Assembly (NCBI RefSeq): GCF_004681125.1
Contig: NZ_SIHO01000002.1
Location: 558,001 to 622,000 of the forward strand
Source: Glacieibacterium arshaanense
GTDB taxonomy: Bacteria; Pseudomonadota; Alphaproteobacteria; Sphingomonadales; Sphingomonadaceae
DNA: 64,000 bases
Reading direction: 5' to 3'
Part shown: in pieces, positions 62,795 to 64,000 of the stretch
How positions within the stretch are numbered: the first letter of the stretch is position 1
How the letters are laid out: every line of letters begins with the position of its first letter
Program-made: the position numbers and the translations under genes
Notes under the pieces: model-generated
Told to the model about the DNA's origin: nothing
Seen by the model: only the letters and a program-made list of their open reading frames with translations
The model's database searches: none

Positions 62795-64000
62795 TCGCGC
62801 GTCCAGCTTAGCCCGATCCAGAACGTCTGCGGGGTGGCGCGGTCGATAGTGCCTGTGCTGGAGATGCCCGACACGACGAGTTCGTCGAACAGGTTTTCGA
62901 CGCGGGCGGTGGCGGCGAGGCCGTAGCGCAGCGGCACGGTGACGGCGGCGTCGAACGTCGTGGCGGGCGGTAGCGGGCGCTGGTTGAGGTCGTCGTCGAA
63001 CTGCTCGCCGACATAGCGCAAGGTCGCGCTGGCGTTGATGCCGGCATGGCTCCAACCGAGCGTGCCGCTGGCCATCCATACCGGCGCGTTGGCGGGGCGC
63101 AGGCCGTTTAGCGCCGCTGCCACGCCGCTGGCTTCGACCTTTGGGTCGGCCCAGGACAGCGAGCCTTGCGCGCTCCAGTCGCCGAGCGTCAGGTTGGCGT
63201 TGGCCTCAAGCCCCCAGACGGTGATCGCATCGATGTTTTCGCGGACGCGGTAGGCACCGCCCGCCGCGACGAAGCCGACTTGCGGGAAGACGCCGGGGCC
63301 GAAGCCCTGCGTGACGTTGGTGATCGCGCCCGCGAGCTTGTTCCAATAGCCGGTGACGCTGAGCTTGGCGGTGGGCAGCGGTGCCCAGTCGACGCCGATT
63401 TCGGCGCCACGCAGCTTTTCAGGGTCGAGCGCGGCGTTGGCGGCGGTGGCGTCATTGCCAACGCGGAAGGGCCGGTAGAGTTCGTTCGGCGTCGGCAGCC
63501 GGAAGCCGATATAGGCGGCACCGCGCAGGTCGAGCGGCGGCAGCGGCGTCCACACCAGCCCGGCACGCGCGGTGGGCAACGTGCCCGAACGGTCGGGGTA
63601 GATTTCGGTCAGCGTCGGCGTGCCGGTCTGCAGGTCGCGTTCGAGCAGATGGCCGTCTGAAATGCGCCAGCTGTCGAGCCGCGCGCCGCCGGTGAGCAGC
63701 AGCTGTTCGGTGGCGTTCCAGCTGTCTTCGACATAGATGCCTGCCGAGCGCGTCTGGCCGCCGGCGTCGCGCAGCCGCGTGAAGCGGCCGAGCTGGTAGC
63801 GGAATTTCTCGTTGTCGGTGCCGCTGTTGATGCGGAAGTCGGCGCCGATCTGCAGCGTCTGGTTCGCACCCACCGGCGGGCGCAATTCGACCTTGGCACC
63901 GTAGCCGTTGGCGGGCGTGCTGAACTGGTCGAGCGACGGCGTCGCGATGGTGCGGCTGGCGTTGACCGAGACGAAGCCCGAGCTGAACTGCCGCGCCTGG
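62791..64000 (-). CDS. TonB-dependent outer membrane receptor, C-terminal part (cut by window end)
   Basis: The reading frame stays open from the stop at 62791 through the last base, about 403 codons, so the N-terminal plug and the TonB box are outside the window. The visible part is a beta-barrel: alternating strand pattern, YGAKVELRPP, AGLVWTPLPPLDLRGAAYIGFRLPTPNE, ANLTLGDWSAQGSLSWADP, and a receptor end near NLFDELVVSGISSTG. The terminal residues are FWIGLSWTRD. The ligand is unknown. Confidence 0.88.
   Translation of the reverse strand, partial: QARQFSSGFVSVNASRTIATPSLDQFSTPANGYGAKVELRPPVGANQTLQIGADFRINSGTDNEKFRYQLGRFTRLRDAGGQTRSAGIYVEDSWNATEQLLLTGGARLDSWRISDGHLLERDLQTGTPTLTEIYPDRSGTLPTARAGLVWTPLPPLDLRGAAYIGFRLPTPNELYRPFRVGNDATAANAALDPEKLRGAEIGVDWAPLPTAKLSVTGYWNKLAGAITNVTQGFGPGVFPQVGFVAAGGAYRVRENIDAITVWGLEANANLTLGDWSAQGSLSWADPKVEASGVAAALNGLRPANAPVWMASGTLGWSHAGINASATLRYVGEQFDDDLNQRPLPPATTFDAAVTVPLRYGLAATARVENLFDELVVSGISSTGTIDRATPQTFWIGLSWTRD

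Noticed and set aside
1-64000. tRNA, rRNA, prophage, plasmid or integrative element
   Set aside because: I found no tRNA cloverleaf, no rRNA-like stretch and no integrase, transposase or phage gene; base composition looks even apart from short intergenic AT-rich sites.

Overview
This is a 64 kb window of GC-rich alphaproteobacterial chromosome. The order of the division and cell-wall genes, the recG/sdhE/mfd neighbourhood, BLUF photosensors, TonB receptors and enzymes of the epoxide hydrolase and Baeyer-Villiger type suggest Sphingomonadales. That placement is inference from gene content, not from a marker-gene tree. I see no tRNA, rRNA, CRISPR array, transposase, integrase or phage gene.

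Layout. (1) 0.1-13 kb: nadK-moaA, a degenerate-GGDEF/EAL protein, a DsbA-family oxidoreductase, mfd, sdhE and recG. Next comes a minus-strand operon of a cytochrome b-like membrane protein, an octaheme c-type cytochrome and a cupin, with a perfect FNR-type box upstream; a small Sel1-like protein is divergent. (2) 13-19 kb: tyrS, anmK, then an XRE-type regulator divergent from two tandem BLUF proteins. The BLUF pair arose by duplication, and a scrap of the neighbouring serine hydrolase is left between the copies. (3) 19.5-27 kb: an alpha/beta hydrolase; two overlapping cysteine desulfurases (the first apparently starting at CTG) with an adrenodoxin-type ferredoxin; an M20 amidohydrolase; a membrane-anchored hydrolase; arsC with an aquaporin. 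(4) 26.9-45.4 kb: a complete dcw cluster on the minus strand, mraZ-rsmH-ftsL-ftsI-murE-murF-mraY-murD-ftsW-murG-murC-murB-ddl-ftsQ-ftsA-ftsZ. Most junctions are ATGA-type overlaps, and four TGGGN MraZ boxes with a good sigma-70-like promoter lie upstream. (5) 45.5-64 kb: accessory metabolism. This includes cysK, a peptide-type binding lipoprotein, a flavin monooxygenase behind a second perfect FNR box, TusA-like, a Tat-exported beta-carbonic anhydrase, an MFS pump, enoyl-CoA hydratase, SDR, phosphoesterase, a DUF885 peptidase-like protein, epoxide hydrolase, a glycerate-kinase-like protein, gabD, an SGNH hydrolase and the C-terminal part of a TonB-dependent receptor cut by the window end.

Two families of dispersed palindromic repeats run through the window. 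One is REPIN-like, with five copies (53, 8079, 10599, 55588, 60276). Its side hairpins change sequence but keep their pairing, and four copies sit between convergent genes. One copy has become the last codons of the kinase gene ending at 60314. The other family has two long inverted repeats in opposite orientation (19316, 50383), one followed by a T run.

The best candidates for something undescribed are the XRE/tandem-BLUF light module with a conserved N-terminal four-cysteine motif, the FNR-box octaheme cytochrome operon, and the REPIN family.
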